NCBI GenBank assembly: GCA_900763705.1
Contig: CAAFLG010000017.1
Coordinates: 1-12,870 of the forward strand
Length of the DNA stretch: 12,870 bases
Direction: 5' to 3'
Source: an uncultured Oscillospiraceae bacterium
GTDB lineage: Bacteria; Bacillota; Clostridia; Oscillospirales; Oscillospiraceae
Shown here piece by piece: positions 7,263-12,870 of this stretch. Both the position numbers and the translations under genes were made by a program. The notes below the pieces were generated by a model. The model was not told where the DNA came from. It searched no databases and saw nothing but the letters and a program-made list of their open reading frames with translations. Each line of letters starts with the position of its first letter. Positions within the stretch are counted from its first letter, which is position 1.

Positions 7263-7940
7263 TCAATTGTCCTCATGGATAAACATGATGAGAAAGCTGA
7301 TCGTCAGCAGCACACACGATACCCAGATCGCGCGCTCGGCGCAGTGTTTCGTCAGCACCGCGCCGATGCCCGCACCCACGGCGAAGAGGCCGATCACGCC
7401 GAAATAGGTCAGCGCCTTTTCAAGGATCTTTTTATCGTGCGTGTGGAAATAGGCGCACAGCGCGTCCGTCCCGCTGCGCATATTGCCGATGCACATCGTG
7501 CTCGCGTAGGCGTGGCCGCGCACCTTGCGGAAGGTCTGCACCTGCATGGCGCAGACGAACGAGACGAGCGCGTTGGCCGGCGTGTTGACGCTCTGGGGAA
7601 GAAACCCCACAAGAAACAGCAGCACGATCTCCGCCACGATGATGAGCTGCCGCCAGTGCACTTTTTCCATGTACCGGTAGCGTCGGTGCACGCACTCGGC
7701 CACGAATACGCCTGCCATAAACGACAGCACCGGCACAAGGTAGTTTGCGCAGACCTCCCACTCCCCCTCAAAGAGGTGGGCGCTGAAGAGCACGATGTTG
7801 CCCGTCTGCGCGTTGGCGAAGACCTTGCCGCGGCAAAGATAGGTGTAGGCATCCTGAAGCCCGCCGGAGAGGATGATGAACGATGCCGTCAGCAGCGACT
7901 CCGACATCTGTCCGTGTGCTTTTTTTGCAAGGGAACTCAT
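7263..7940 (-). CDS. DUF1275 / YoaK family membrane protein
   Basis: A 225-aa integral membrane protein of the DUF1275 (YoaK) family, whose biochemical role is unknown. The family signature is clear: SGGLQDAYTYLCRGKVFAN followed by AQTGNIVLF at residues 25-52, and a second conserved block RGHAYASTMCIGNMRSG at 141-157. Hydrophobic segments lie at about 14-34, 66-84, 97-115, 120-135, 176-197 and 203-222, giving about six membrane spans. Length is normal for the family. The first ATG (7940) is used. It has only a weak GAGA-rich ribosome site, and an ATG 11 codons later has none. It is transcribed alone, divergent from nrdD, with its own predicted promoter and a downstream hairpin. Nothing here ties it to the ATPase or to nucleotide reduction. 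Confidence 0.92.
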   Translation of the reverse strand: MSSLAKKAHGQMSESLLTASFIILSGGLQDAYTYLCRGKVFANAQTGNIVLFSAHLFEGEWEVCANYLVPVLSFMAGVFVAECVHRRYRYMEKVHWRQLIIVAEIVLLFLVGFLPQSVNTPANALVSFVCAMQVQTFRKVRGHAYASTMCIGNMRSGTDALCAYFHTHDKKILEKALTYFGVIGLFAVGAGIGAVLTKHCAERAIWVSCVLLTISFLIMFIHEDN

Positions 7941-8015
7941 ATGACTCTCTTCTCTCTGTGTTTTTTATCGCTTCGTCCGATGCGGCGGCCCGCCGCCCGG
8001 AGGTTTTTCCATATC

Positions 8016-8044
8016 ATTATAGACACTTTTCACCGTTAAAGAAA
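8016..8044 (-). promoter_or_regulatory. Possible promoter of the DUF1275 gene
   Basis: The minus strand has a perfect TATAAT (8016-8021) with TTTCTT 17 bp upstream (8039-8044), a weak -35. The transcript would start near 8009 and carry a leader of about 69 nt. That leader contains a GC-rich 6-bp hairpin with a 3-nt loop (GCGGCG/CGCCGC, 7982-7996), some 40 nt before the start codon. Confidence 0.45.
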
Positions 8045-8086
8045 GCGTCATTTTTTCATGATCGGCATTAACATTTTTGATAGTGT

Positions 8087-8099
8087 GAGCGGTTTTATC
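8087..8099 (+). repeat. Direct repeat copy 1 (GAGCGGTTTTATC)
   Basis: GAGCGGTTTTATC here recurs as GAGCCGTTTTATC at 8151-8163, 12 of 13 bases identical, with starts 64 bp apart. Both lie between the two divergent promoters. They may be binding sites for an unknown regulator, or chance. Confidence 0.35.
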
Positions 8100-8150
8100 A
8101 AATGCCGCGCTCCCGCCCTCCGCCGCTCTTTCGTCAATTGTACCCAAAGC

Positions 8151-8163
8151 GAGCCGTTTTATC
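8151..8163 (+). repeat. Direct repeat copy 2 (GAGCCGTTTTATC)
   Basis: Second copy of the 13-bp repeat at 8087-8099 with one mismatch. It lies about 28 bp upstream of the nrdD -35 box, where an activator or extra repressor site could act. Confidence 0.35.
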
Positions 8164-8190
8164 TTGGTAGTATTTGCACATACTTTTTCC

Positions 8191-8219
8191 TTGCAATCGC
8201 GTCCCATATATGCCATAAT
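8191..8219 (+). promoter_or_regulatory. Predicted nrdD promoter
   Basis: TTGCAA (8191-8196), a 17-bp spacer and CATAAT (8214-8219) on the plus strand. Transcription would start near 8226, leaving a leader of about 77 nt that contains the NrdR box. A degenerate second NrdR half-site set overlaps the -10 box, so repressor binding would block RNA polymerase. Confidence 0.7.
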
Positions 8220-8241
8220 TAGGTTGCTGAACAAAAACGCA

Positions 8242-8257
8242 CCACAAGATATTGTGT
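8242..8257 (+). promoter_or_regulatory. NrdR box in the nrdD leader
   Basis: The 16-mer CCACAAGATATTGTGT contains CACAA and TTGTG arms in perfect dyad symmetry around GATA. It closely fits the known NrdR consensus ACACWATATMTWGTGT. NrdR is the ATP/dATP-sensing ATP-cone repressor of ribonucleotide reductase genes. Boxes usually occur in pairs about three helical turns apart. A weaker match (ATGCCATAATTAGGTT, 8210-8225) is centred 32 bp upstream and overlaps the -10 box. The NrdR protein itself is not encoded in this window. Confidence 0.8.
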
Positions 8258-8302
8258 AAGATACAAAATCACTATTTCAGGAGAGAAAAGGAGAGGGTAG
8301 AC

Positions 8303-10501
8303 ATGAAGGTCATCAAGCGCAACGGCGCGGAAGTCGAATTTGATATTGTTAAGATCATCGCAGCAGTGAGCAAGGCCAATGATGTCGCAGAAGAGGACGC
8401 GCGCATGACGCCCGTCCAGATTCAGCGCATCGCCGAGAGCGTGGAGATCGCCTGCCAGGGCCTCGGCCGCGCGCCCACGGTCGAAGAGATCCAGGACTTT
8501 GTCGAGCATCAGATCATGGCGCACGGCGCGTTTGAGGTCGCAAAGCGCTACATCACCTATCGCTACACCCGCTCGCTCGTGCGCAAGAGCAACACGACGG
8601 ACGACAAGATCCTCTCCCTCATCGAGTGCAACAACGAAGAGGCCAAGCAGGAAAACTCCAACAAGAACCCCGTCGTCAACTCCACGCAGCGCGACTACAT
8701 GGCCGGTGAGGTCAGCCGCGACCTGACAAACCGCATCCTCCTGCCCGATGACATCGTCAAGGCGCACGAGGAGGGCATCATCCACTTCCACGACACGGAC
8801 TATTATGCCCAGCATATGCACAACTGCGACCTCGTGAACCTGGAGGACATGCTGCAAAACGGCACCGTCATCACCGGCACGCTCATTGAGCGCCCCCATT
8901 CGTTTGCCACCGCCTGCAACATCGCCACCCAGATCGTCGCGCAGGTCGCCTCGAACCAGTACGGCGGTCAGTCCATCTCGCTGACGCACCTTGCCCCCTT
9001 TGTCGACGTGTCGCGCCAGAAGATCAGAAAGCAGGTCCTCGCTGAGGTCGATGCCCTCGGCGTTGCGCCGGTGGAGAGCAAGATCTCCGAGATCGTCGAA
9101 AAGCGGCTGCGTGAGGAGATCCGCCGCGGTGTGCAGACCATCCAGTATCAGGTCGTGACGCTTTTGACCACCAACGGTCAGGCGCCGTTCATCACCGTTT
9201 TCATGTACCTCAACGAGGCAAGAGGCGAGCAGGAAAAGCGCGACCTTGCCGTTATCATCGAGGAGATGCTCGAGCAGCGCTATCAGGGCGTGAAGAACGA
9301 GCAGGGCGTGTGGGTCACGCCCGCCTTCCCCAAGCTCATCTATGTGCTTGAAGAGGACAACATCCACGATGATTCCCCCTATTACTACCTCACGCGTCTT
9401 GCCGCCAAGTGCACGGCGCGCCGCATGGTGCCCGATTACATCAGCGAGAAGAAGATGCTCGAGCTCAAGGGCGACGTGTATCCCTGCATGGGCTGCCGCA
9501 GCTTCCTCACGCCTGACCGCTTTACTGACGCGGGCGTCGGCAACATCGCCAATGCCGGCAACTACGAGCCGGGCAAGCACAAGTATTACGGCCGCTTCAA
9601 TCAGGGCGTCGTCACGATTAACCTGCCCGACGTTGCCCTCTCCTCCGGCGGCAACATCGACAAGTTCTGGTCGATCTTTGAAGAGCGCCTTGAGCTTTGC
9701 CACCGCGCCCTGCGCTGCCGTCACGACCGCCTGAAGGGCACGCTCTCCGATGCCGCCCCCATCCTCTGGCAGTACGGTGCGTGCGCGAGACTCAAAAAGG
9801 GTGAGCCGATCGACCGCCTGCTCTACGACGGCTACTCCACCATTTCGCTCGGCTACGCGGGCCTTTTCGAGTGCGTGAAGTACATGACCGGCAAGAGCCA
9901 CACCGACCCGAGCGCCACGCCCTTTGCCCTTTCCATCATGCAGAAGATGAACGACAAGTGCAAGGAGTGGAAGACCGCAGAGAACATCGACTATTCCCTC
10001 TACGGAACGCCGCTCGAGTCCACGACCTACAAGTTTGCCAAGTGCCTGCAAAAGCGCTTCGGCATCATCCCCGGCGTGACGGACAAGGGCTATATCACCA
10101 ATTCCTACCACGTCCACGTCACCGAGCATATCGACGCGTTCAGCAAGCTCAAGTTCGAAGCGCAGTTCCAGCACCTCTCCCCCGGCGGCGCGATCAGCTA
10201 TGTCGAGGTCCCCGATATGCAGCAGAACCTCGAGGCCGTTTTGCAGGTGATGAAGTTCATCTACGACAACATCATCTACGCCGAGCTGAACACCAAGTCC
10301 GACTACTGCCAGGTCTGCGGCTGGGACGGCGAGATCAGCATCGTCGAAGAAGACGGCAAGCTCATCTGGCGCTGCCCCAAGTGCGGCAACACCGATCAGG
10401 ACAAGATGAACGTCGCCCGCCGCACCTGCGGCTACATTGGCACTCAGTTCTGGAATCAGGGCCGCACGCAGGAGATCCGCGAGCGCGTGCTGCATCTGTA
10501 A
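8303..10501 (+). CDS. nrdD: Anaerobic (class III) ribonucleoside-triphosphate reductase
   Basis: 732-aa oxygen-sensitive reductase that converts ribonucleoside triphosphates to deoxyribonucleotides using a glycyl radical. Residues 1-90 are an allosteric ATP cone (MKVIKRNGAEVEFDIVKI). Catalytic-core cysteines are visible at C175 (HMHNCDLVNL) and in PCMGCRSFL (C395, C398), C398 being the likely thiyl site. A C-terminal zinc site uses C669, C672, C691 and C694 (CQVCG...CPKCG). The radical motif RRTCGYIG places the radical at G710. The frame is open 17 codons further up to a TTG, but that would put the start inside the NrdR box. The ATG at 8303 has AGGAG nine bases upstream and the normal family N terminus. 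It is the first gene of an nrdD-vanW-nrdG transcription unit. All expected residues are present. Confidence 0.99.
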   Translation: MKVIKRNGAEVEFDIVKIIAAVSKANDVAEEDARMTPVQIQRIAESVEIACQGLGRAPTVEEIQDFVEHQIMAHGAFEVAKRYITYRYTRSLVRKSNTTDDKILSLIECNNEEAKQENSNKNPVVNSTQRDYMAGEVSRDLTNRILLPDDIVKAHEEGIIHFHDTDYYAQHMHNCDLVNLEDMLQNGTVITGTLIERPHSFATACNIATQIVAQVASNQYGGQSISLTHLAPFVDVSRQKIRKQVLAEVDALGVAPVESKISEIVEKRLREEIRRGVQTIQYQVVTLLTTNGQAPFITVFMYLNEARGEQEKRDLAVIIEEMLEQRYQGVKNEQGVWVTPAFPKLIYVLEEDNIHDDSPYYYLTRLAAKCTARRMVPDYISEKKMLELKGDVYPCMGCRSFLTPDRFTDAGVGNIANAGNYEPGKHKYYGRFNQGVVTINLPDVALSSGGNIDKFWSIFEERLELCHRALRCRHDRLKGTLSDAAPILWQYGACARLKKGEPIDRLLYDGYSTISLGYAGLFECVKYMTGKSHTDPSATPFALSIMQKMNDKCKEWKTAENIDYSLYGTPLESTTYKFAKCLQKRFGIIPGVTDKGYITNSYHVHVTEHIDAFSKLKFEAQFQHLSPGGAISYVEVPDMQQNLEAVLQVMKFIYDNIIYAELNTKSDYCQVCGWDGEISIVEEDGKLIWRCPKCGNTDQDKMNVARRTCGYIGTQFWNQGRTQEIRERVLHL

Positions 10502-10539
10502 GCGCCGACCGCGCGAATCTTTTTGAGAATCAGGGAAAC

Positions 10540-10582
10540 GCCGCTTGCCGTTCCGGCGGGCGGCATTCCTTTCTCCCGCCCG
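10540..10582 (+). other. Overlapping alternative hairpins between nrdD and the VanW gene
   Basis: Two mutually exclusive stems share the same bases. Stem A pairs GCCGC (10540-10544) with GCGGC (10560-10564), with an inner GCC/GGC. Stem B pairs CGGGCGG (10557-10563) with CCGCCCG (10576-10582) as a perfect 7-bp stem with a 12-nt loop. Neither is followed by a clean T-run. Nearer the nrdD stop, a 4-bp GCGC stem precedes CTTTTT (10518-10523) and is too weak to call a terminator. The gap (10502-10643) has no gene. Confidence 0.4.
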
Positions 10583-10643
10583 GAGGCAGGAGTACGACAA
10601 CCGCCCCTGATGGGCAGTGAGAAGAAAGGACGAAACAAACGAT

Positions 10644-11474
10644 ATGCACCGCAGGCTTTTCTGCGAGCTTTCGCCGCTCGCCTATCGCATCTCGATCAAA
10701 AAAAGCTGCGCGCTGCGCACGCTGCAAGACTGCGCGTCCGGCGAGCACTTTGCAAAAAAGCGCGCGGAAGCGCCGCTCCCCGCGCTCATCTACCGGCACA
10801 ACTCCCTCATTCGCCGCACGCTCGGCGAGGTCGACCCGGTATTACAGGAAAACAAGGCGGTCAATCTCGCGCTTGCCGCGCCGAAGGTCAACGGCATCCT
10901 CATCCGCCCGGGCGAAACGTTCTCGTTCTGGCATCTCGTCGGGCCGCCGGTCGCCGCGCGCGGCTACCGCGCGGGGCTGGTCATCGCCAACGCGCAGACC
11001 GGCGAGGCCGTCGGCGGCGGAATGTGCCAATTCAGCAACCTCATCCACTGGATGGTGCTCCACACGCCGCTGACCGTCACCGAGCACCATCATCACGACC
11101 AGTTCGACCTGTTCCCCGACTTTGGCCGTCAGGTGCCGTTTGGCACCGGCACGTCGATCTTCTGCAACTATCTCGACTACCGCTTCCGCAACGACACCGA
11201 CCAGACCTACCAGCTCCTCGTCCACACGACGGATACCCACCTCTGCGGCGAAATGCGCGCGGAGAAGCCGCTTGCGGTCAAGTACCATATCTCGGCGGAA
11301 AACGAGCATTTTCTCCGCGAGGACGGCGTCGTTTACCGCTGCGGCGAGGTGTATCGCGCTGCGGTGGACAAATCCTCCGGCAACACGCTCACGCGCGAGC
11401 TCTTGCGGCGCAACCACGCCCGTGTGCTCTATGATACGGAGGATCTTGAGATCCGGGAAGCGCGGGCGACCTGA
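10644..11474 (+). CDS. VanW family protein
   Basis: 276-aa protein of the VanW family, named from the vanB-type glycopeptide-resistance cluster, with no established biochemical activity. The N terminus MHRRLFCELSPLAYRISIKK is the usual start of the short, signal-less VanW proteins. The VanW domain spans about 70-200, with GETFSFWHLVG (90-100), GGGMCQFSNLIHWM (124-137, C128 invariant-looking), an EHHHH run (147-151), FPDFGRQVPFGTGT (157-170) and NYLDYRFRN. No signal peptide or membrane span is seen, so a cytoplasmic location is inferred. A GTG nine codons upstream lacks a ribosome site. The ATG at 10644 has AAAGGA at a rather long 13-nt spacing. It lies 142 bp after nrdD and 69 bp before nrdG, same strand. 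No other van genes are near, so it is not evidence of vancomycin resistance. Confidence 0.93.
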   Translation: MHRRLFCELSPLAYRISIKKSCALRTLQDCASGEHFAKKRAEAPLPALIYRHNSLIRRTLGEVDPVLQENKAVNLALAAPKVNGILIRPGETFSFWHLVGPPVAARGYRAGLVIANAQTGEAVGGGMCQFSNLIHWMVLHTPLTVTEHHHHDQFDLFPDFGRQVPFGTGTSIFCNYLDYRFRNDTDQTYQLLVHTTDTHLCGEMRAEKPLAVKYHISAENEHFLREDGVVYRCGEVYRAAVDKSSGNTLTRELLRRNHARVLYDTEDLEIREARAT

Positions 11475-11529
11475 AGACGCCGCCCGTTTGCCCGCTTCCA
11501 TCCAATTTCATCTTTCCCAAACGCCATCC

Positions 11530-11536
11530 AGGAGGT
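11530..11536 (+). promoter_or_regulatory. Consensus Shine-Dalgarno of nrdG
   Basis: AGGAGGT seven bases before the nrdG ATG at 11544. It is the strongest ribosome site on the plus strand here, so nrdG should be translated independently of the gene before it. Confidence 0.8.
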
Positions 11537-11543
11537 CACTTTT

Positions 11544-12065
11544 ATGCACTACGGTGAGATCAAAAACTGCGACATCGCCAACGGAGAGGGTGTGCGCATT
11601 TCGCTCTTTGTCTCCGGCTGCACCAACCACTGTGAAAACTGCTTTCAGCCCCAGACGTGGGACTTTGACTACGGCAGGCCCTTCACGGGGGAAACGGAAG
11701 ACGAGCTCATGCGTCTTCTCGCCCCCGGCTACATCAACGGTCTCACCCTGCTCGGCGGCGAGCCGTTCGAGCCGAAAAACCAGCGCGAACTCCTGCCGTT
11801 TCTCCGCCGCGTGAGACACGAGCTGTCGCAGAAAACCATCTGGTCGTTCACGGGCTTTACCTGGGAAGAGCTGCACACGCCCGGCTCCTACCCCCGCTGC
11901 GAGGTGACCGACGAGCTTCTCTCCCTGCTCGACGTTTTGGTGGATGGGCGCTACGTCGAGGCGCTCCACGACATTTCGCTGCGTTTCCGCGGCTCGTCCA
12001 ACCAGCGCATCATCGACGTAAAGAAGACGCTCTCCTCCGGCACGCTGACGCTCTGGGACAAGTGA
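11544..12065 (+). CDS. nrdG: Anaerobic ribonucleotide reductase activating protein (radical SAM)
   Basis: 173-aa radical-SAM activase that uses a [4Fe-4S] cluster and S-adenosylmethionine to place the glycyl radical on NrdD. The cluster motif CTNHCENC gives C26, C30 and C33. The N-terminal IANGEGVRISLFVSGC is the typical NrdG lead-in. LTLLGGEPFEP (GGEP at 71-74) is the SAM-binding motif, and DVLVDGRYVE with RFRGSSNQRIIDV closes the domain as in NrdG-type activases. Length is normal, and the start is fixed by a consensus ribosome site. It lies downstream of nrdD on the same strand, separated by the VanW gene, and ends just before a bidirectional terminator. Its partner is almost certainly the NrdD encoded here. 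Confidence 0.98.
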   Translation: MHYGEIKNCDIANGEGVRISLFVSGCTNHCENCFQPQTWDFDYGRPFTGETEDELMRLLAPGYINGLTLLGGEPFEPKNQRELLPFLRRVRHELSQKTIWSFTGFTWEELHTPGSYPRCEVTDELLSLLDVLVDGRYVEALHDISLRFRGSSNQRIIDVKKTLSSGTLTLWDK

Positions 12066-12074
12066 ACAAAAAGG

Positions 12075-12108
12075 ACCCTCCGCCGGAAATATCCCGACGG
12101 AGGGTTTT
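12075..12108. terminator. Bidirectional terminator between nrdG and the DUF212 gene
   Basis: ACCCTCCG (12075-12082) pairs perfectly with CGGAGGGT (12098-12105), and partial inner pairing shortens the loop. On the plus strand TTTTCTATTTT follows; on the minus strand the stem is followed by CCTTTTTG. It therefore serves both the nrd unit, ending 9 nt upstream, and the convergent DUF212 gene, whose stop is 15 bp beyond the T-run. Confidence 0.9.
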
Positions 12109-12122
12109 CTATTTTGCCGCGC

Positions 12123-12584
12123 TCACAGCACGAAGCGGTACATGACGAGTGCATTCCCCACGCCGAGCAGAATGCCCGCGATGACTTGCAGCGGCGTATG
12201 GCCGACAAATTCCTTGAGCTTTGCGTCCATGAGCTTTTCCGACATCAGCGCGTTGAACGACTCGACGATATCGTTGATGATGACCGCCTGCTTGCCCGTT
12301 TCAAGGCGCACGCCCATCGCGTCCTTGCAGACGACGATGGCAAAGATGACCGCCATGGCAAACTGGAACGAACCCGGCCCGTAGACGAGCGAGGCCGCCG
12401 TTGCCAGCGAGGAAACGGTGGCGGAATGTCCGCTCGGCATCCCGCCGTCGCCGATGAGTCGCGTCCAGTCAAGCTTTTTTGTCACGATGGCGTGGATGAC
12501 CGTCTTGATGAGCTGCGCCCAGAACCATGACGAGAGCGCAACAAGCAAAAAGCCGTTCGACAGCAATTCCTGAAACCAGTTCAT
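12123..12584 (-). CDS. DUF212 / divergent PAP2-family membrane protein (YuiD-like)
   Basis: 153-aa membrane protein of the DUF212 family, described as divergent from PAP2 acid phosphatases; B. subtilis YuiD belongs here. The substrate is not known. Seen: a hydrophobic N-terminal helix (about 8-32), GGMPSGHSATVSSLATAASL at 47-66, and VVCKDAMGVRLETGKQA at 84-100. These two blocks are the family's remnants of the phosphatase signature, with PSGH conserved. Further helices lie at about 72-88 and 132-150. The frame is open for 84 codons upstream, but that stretch contains the predicted promoter and no recognisable domain. MNWFQELLSNGFLLVAL is the normal family start, with AAAGGA upstream. It converges on nrdG and shares its terminator. 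Confidence 0.93.
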   Translation of the reverse strand: MNWFQELLSNGFLLVALSSWFWAQLIKTVIHAIVTKKLDWTRLIGDGGMPSGHSATVSSLATAASLVYGPGSFQFAMAVIFAIVVCKDAMGVRLETGKQAVIINDIVESFNALMSEKLMDAKLKEFVGHTPLQVIAGILLGVGNALVMYRFVL

Positions 12585-12636
12585 AAGTCCCGCATCCTTT
12601 CGCGGCAGGCCCTTCTCGGCCCTTGGTATATTTTCT

Positions 12637-12664
12637 ATTATACCACCCTTTTCCCCTGCGGCAA
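12637..12664 (-). promoter_or_regulatory. Predicted promoter of the DUF212 gene
   Basis: On the minus strand, TTGCCG (12659-12664), a 16-bp spacer and a perfect TATAAT (12637-12642). The transcript would begin near 12630, about 46 nt before the ATG at 12584, which argues against the longer reading frame. Confidence 0.65.
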
Positions 12665-12792
12665 GAAGCTTTCTTCTAAAATCTTTTTTAAGCCTTTCTG
12701 AAAAACGTCCCGCCGCGTTTGCTGTCCGCCGCGCGATGACGCGCTCACGGAAAGCGGCATAGTCACAAGCGGCGCAGAGCGCGTCTGTCCTC

Positions 12793-12821
12793 TTTACAGC
12801 AGCCGTTTTGCGGCATATAAT
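12793..12821 (+). promoter_or_regulatory. Strong plus-strand promoter for a gene beyond the window
   Basis: TTTACA (12793-12798), exactly 17 bp, then a perfect TATAAT (12816-12821). Transcription should start near 12828, and AAAGGA (12857-12862) would serve as ribosome site for a start codon just past 12870. No coding sequence is visible yet. Confidence 0.75.
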
Positions 12822-12870
12822 TGACAAAGATCGCAAGCTGCGCGAAATAGCACGAGAAAGGAAGAGCGAA

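Larger units (their letters stand above)
8045..8190. other. Divergent intergenic region between DUF1275 gene and nrdD
   Basis: This is the central part of a 362-bp gap (7941-8302). I see no credible gene; an 89-codon minus-strand frame covering 7965-8234 has no family resemblance and overlaps both promoters. The only structure noticed is a near-identical direct repeat, annotated separately. The flanks hold the DUF1275 promoter on one side and the nrdD promoter with its NrdR box on the other. Confidence 0.5.

Noticed and set aside
7067..7276. A 69-codon minus-strand frame across the hairpin downstream of the DUF1275 gene
   Set aside because: It starts inside the DUF1275 coding end, translates straight through the terminator-like stem, and has no ribosome site or family resemblance.
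7965..8234. An 89-codon minus-strand frame in the divergent intergenic region
   Set aside because: It overlaps both predicted promoters, has no recognisable domain and has no supporting ribosome site.
8219..10600. A 793-codon open frame on the minus strand opposite nrdD
   Set aside because: It mirrors the nrdD codons. GC-rich codon use leaves the opposite frame free of stops. The translation (repeats of L, D, V, H, G, A) resembles no protein, and it would read through the nrdD promoter.
10523..11434. A 303-codon plus-strand frame overlapping the VanW gene
   Set aside because: It is out of frame with the VanW protein and very rich in arginine, alanine and proline, which is typical of a shifted frame in GC-rich coding DNA.
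10644..11474. Reading the VanW gene as a vancomycin-resistance determinant
   Set aside because: VanW-family proteins are widespread without resistance. No vanH, ligase, vanX, vanR or vanS gene is present in this window.
12585..12836. An 84-residue N-terminal extension of the DUF212 protein
   Set aside because: The stretch contains a TATAAT promoter for the gene, lacks a domain, and the shorter start matches the family's usual length of about 150 residues.

Overview
This window looks like chromosomal DNA from a GC-rich anaerobic member of the Bacillota, most plausibly a clostridial gut-type organism of the Oscillospiraceae/Ruminococcaceae kind. The evidence is a bacterial V/A-type ATPase operon in the Enterococcus hirae gene order, an oxygen-sensitive class III ribonucleotide reductase with its radical-SAM activase, a VanW-family protein, consensus sigma-A-like promoters and purine-rich Shine-Dalgarno sites. 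The genus is inferred from gene content and cannot be fixed from the sequence alone.

Left half (1-7001, minus strand): one tightly packed operon for a rotary V-type ATPase, in transcription order ntpF (coiled-coil stalk), ntpI (membrane a subunit), ntpK (c ring), ntpE (stalk), ntpC (d subunit), ntpG (F subunit), ntpA (catalytic A) and ntpB (B, cut by the window edge). Neighbouring genes overlap or lie within about 35 bp of each other. A promoter (TTGCTT-17-TATAAT) sits 5' of ntpF and shows that the longer ntpF reading frame starts too far upstream. The c-ring protein keeps the residues that bind Na+ in E. hirae NtpK, so the enzyme is probably a sodium pump or sodium-driven synthase.

Middle (7002-8302): an AT-rich gap, a perfect 12-bp hairpin, a minus-strand DUF1275/YoaK membrane protein, and a 362-bp divergent intergenic region. 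That region carries a promoter for each direction and a near-perfect NrdR box ahead of nrdD.

Right half (8303-12105, plus strand): nrdD, a VanW-family gene and nrdG, closed by a bidirectional terminator. NrdD makes deoxyribonucleotides without oxygen; NrdG installs its glycyl radical. The VanW-family gene between them is the least expected element of the window. On the far side, converging on the terminator, is a short DUF212 (PAP2-like) membrane protein with its own promoter. A strong plus-strand promoter and Shine-Dalgarno at the right edge point to a gene starting just beyond the window.

No tRNA, rRNA, CRISPR array, insertion sequence or phage gene was seen. Most of the window is conserved housekeeping content. 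The points of real interest are regulatory (NrdR site, alternative hairpins), the VanW insertion in the nrd locus, and the Na+ signature of the ATPase.
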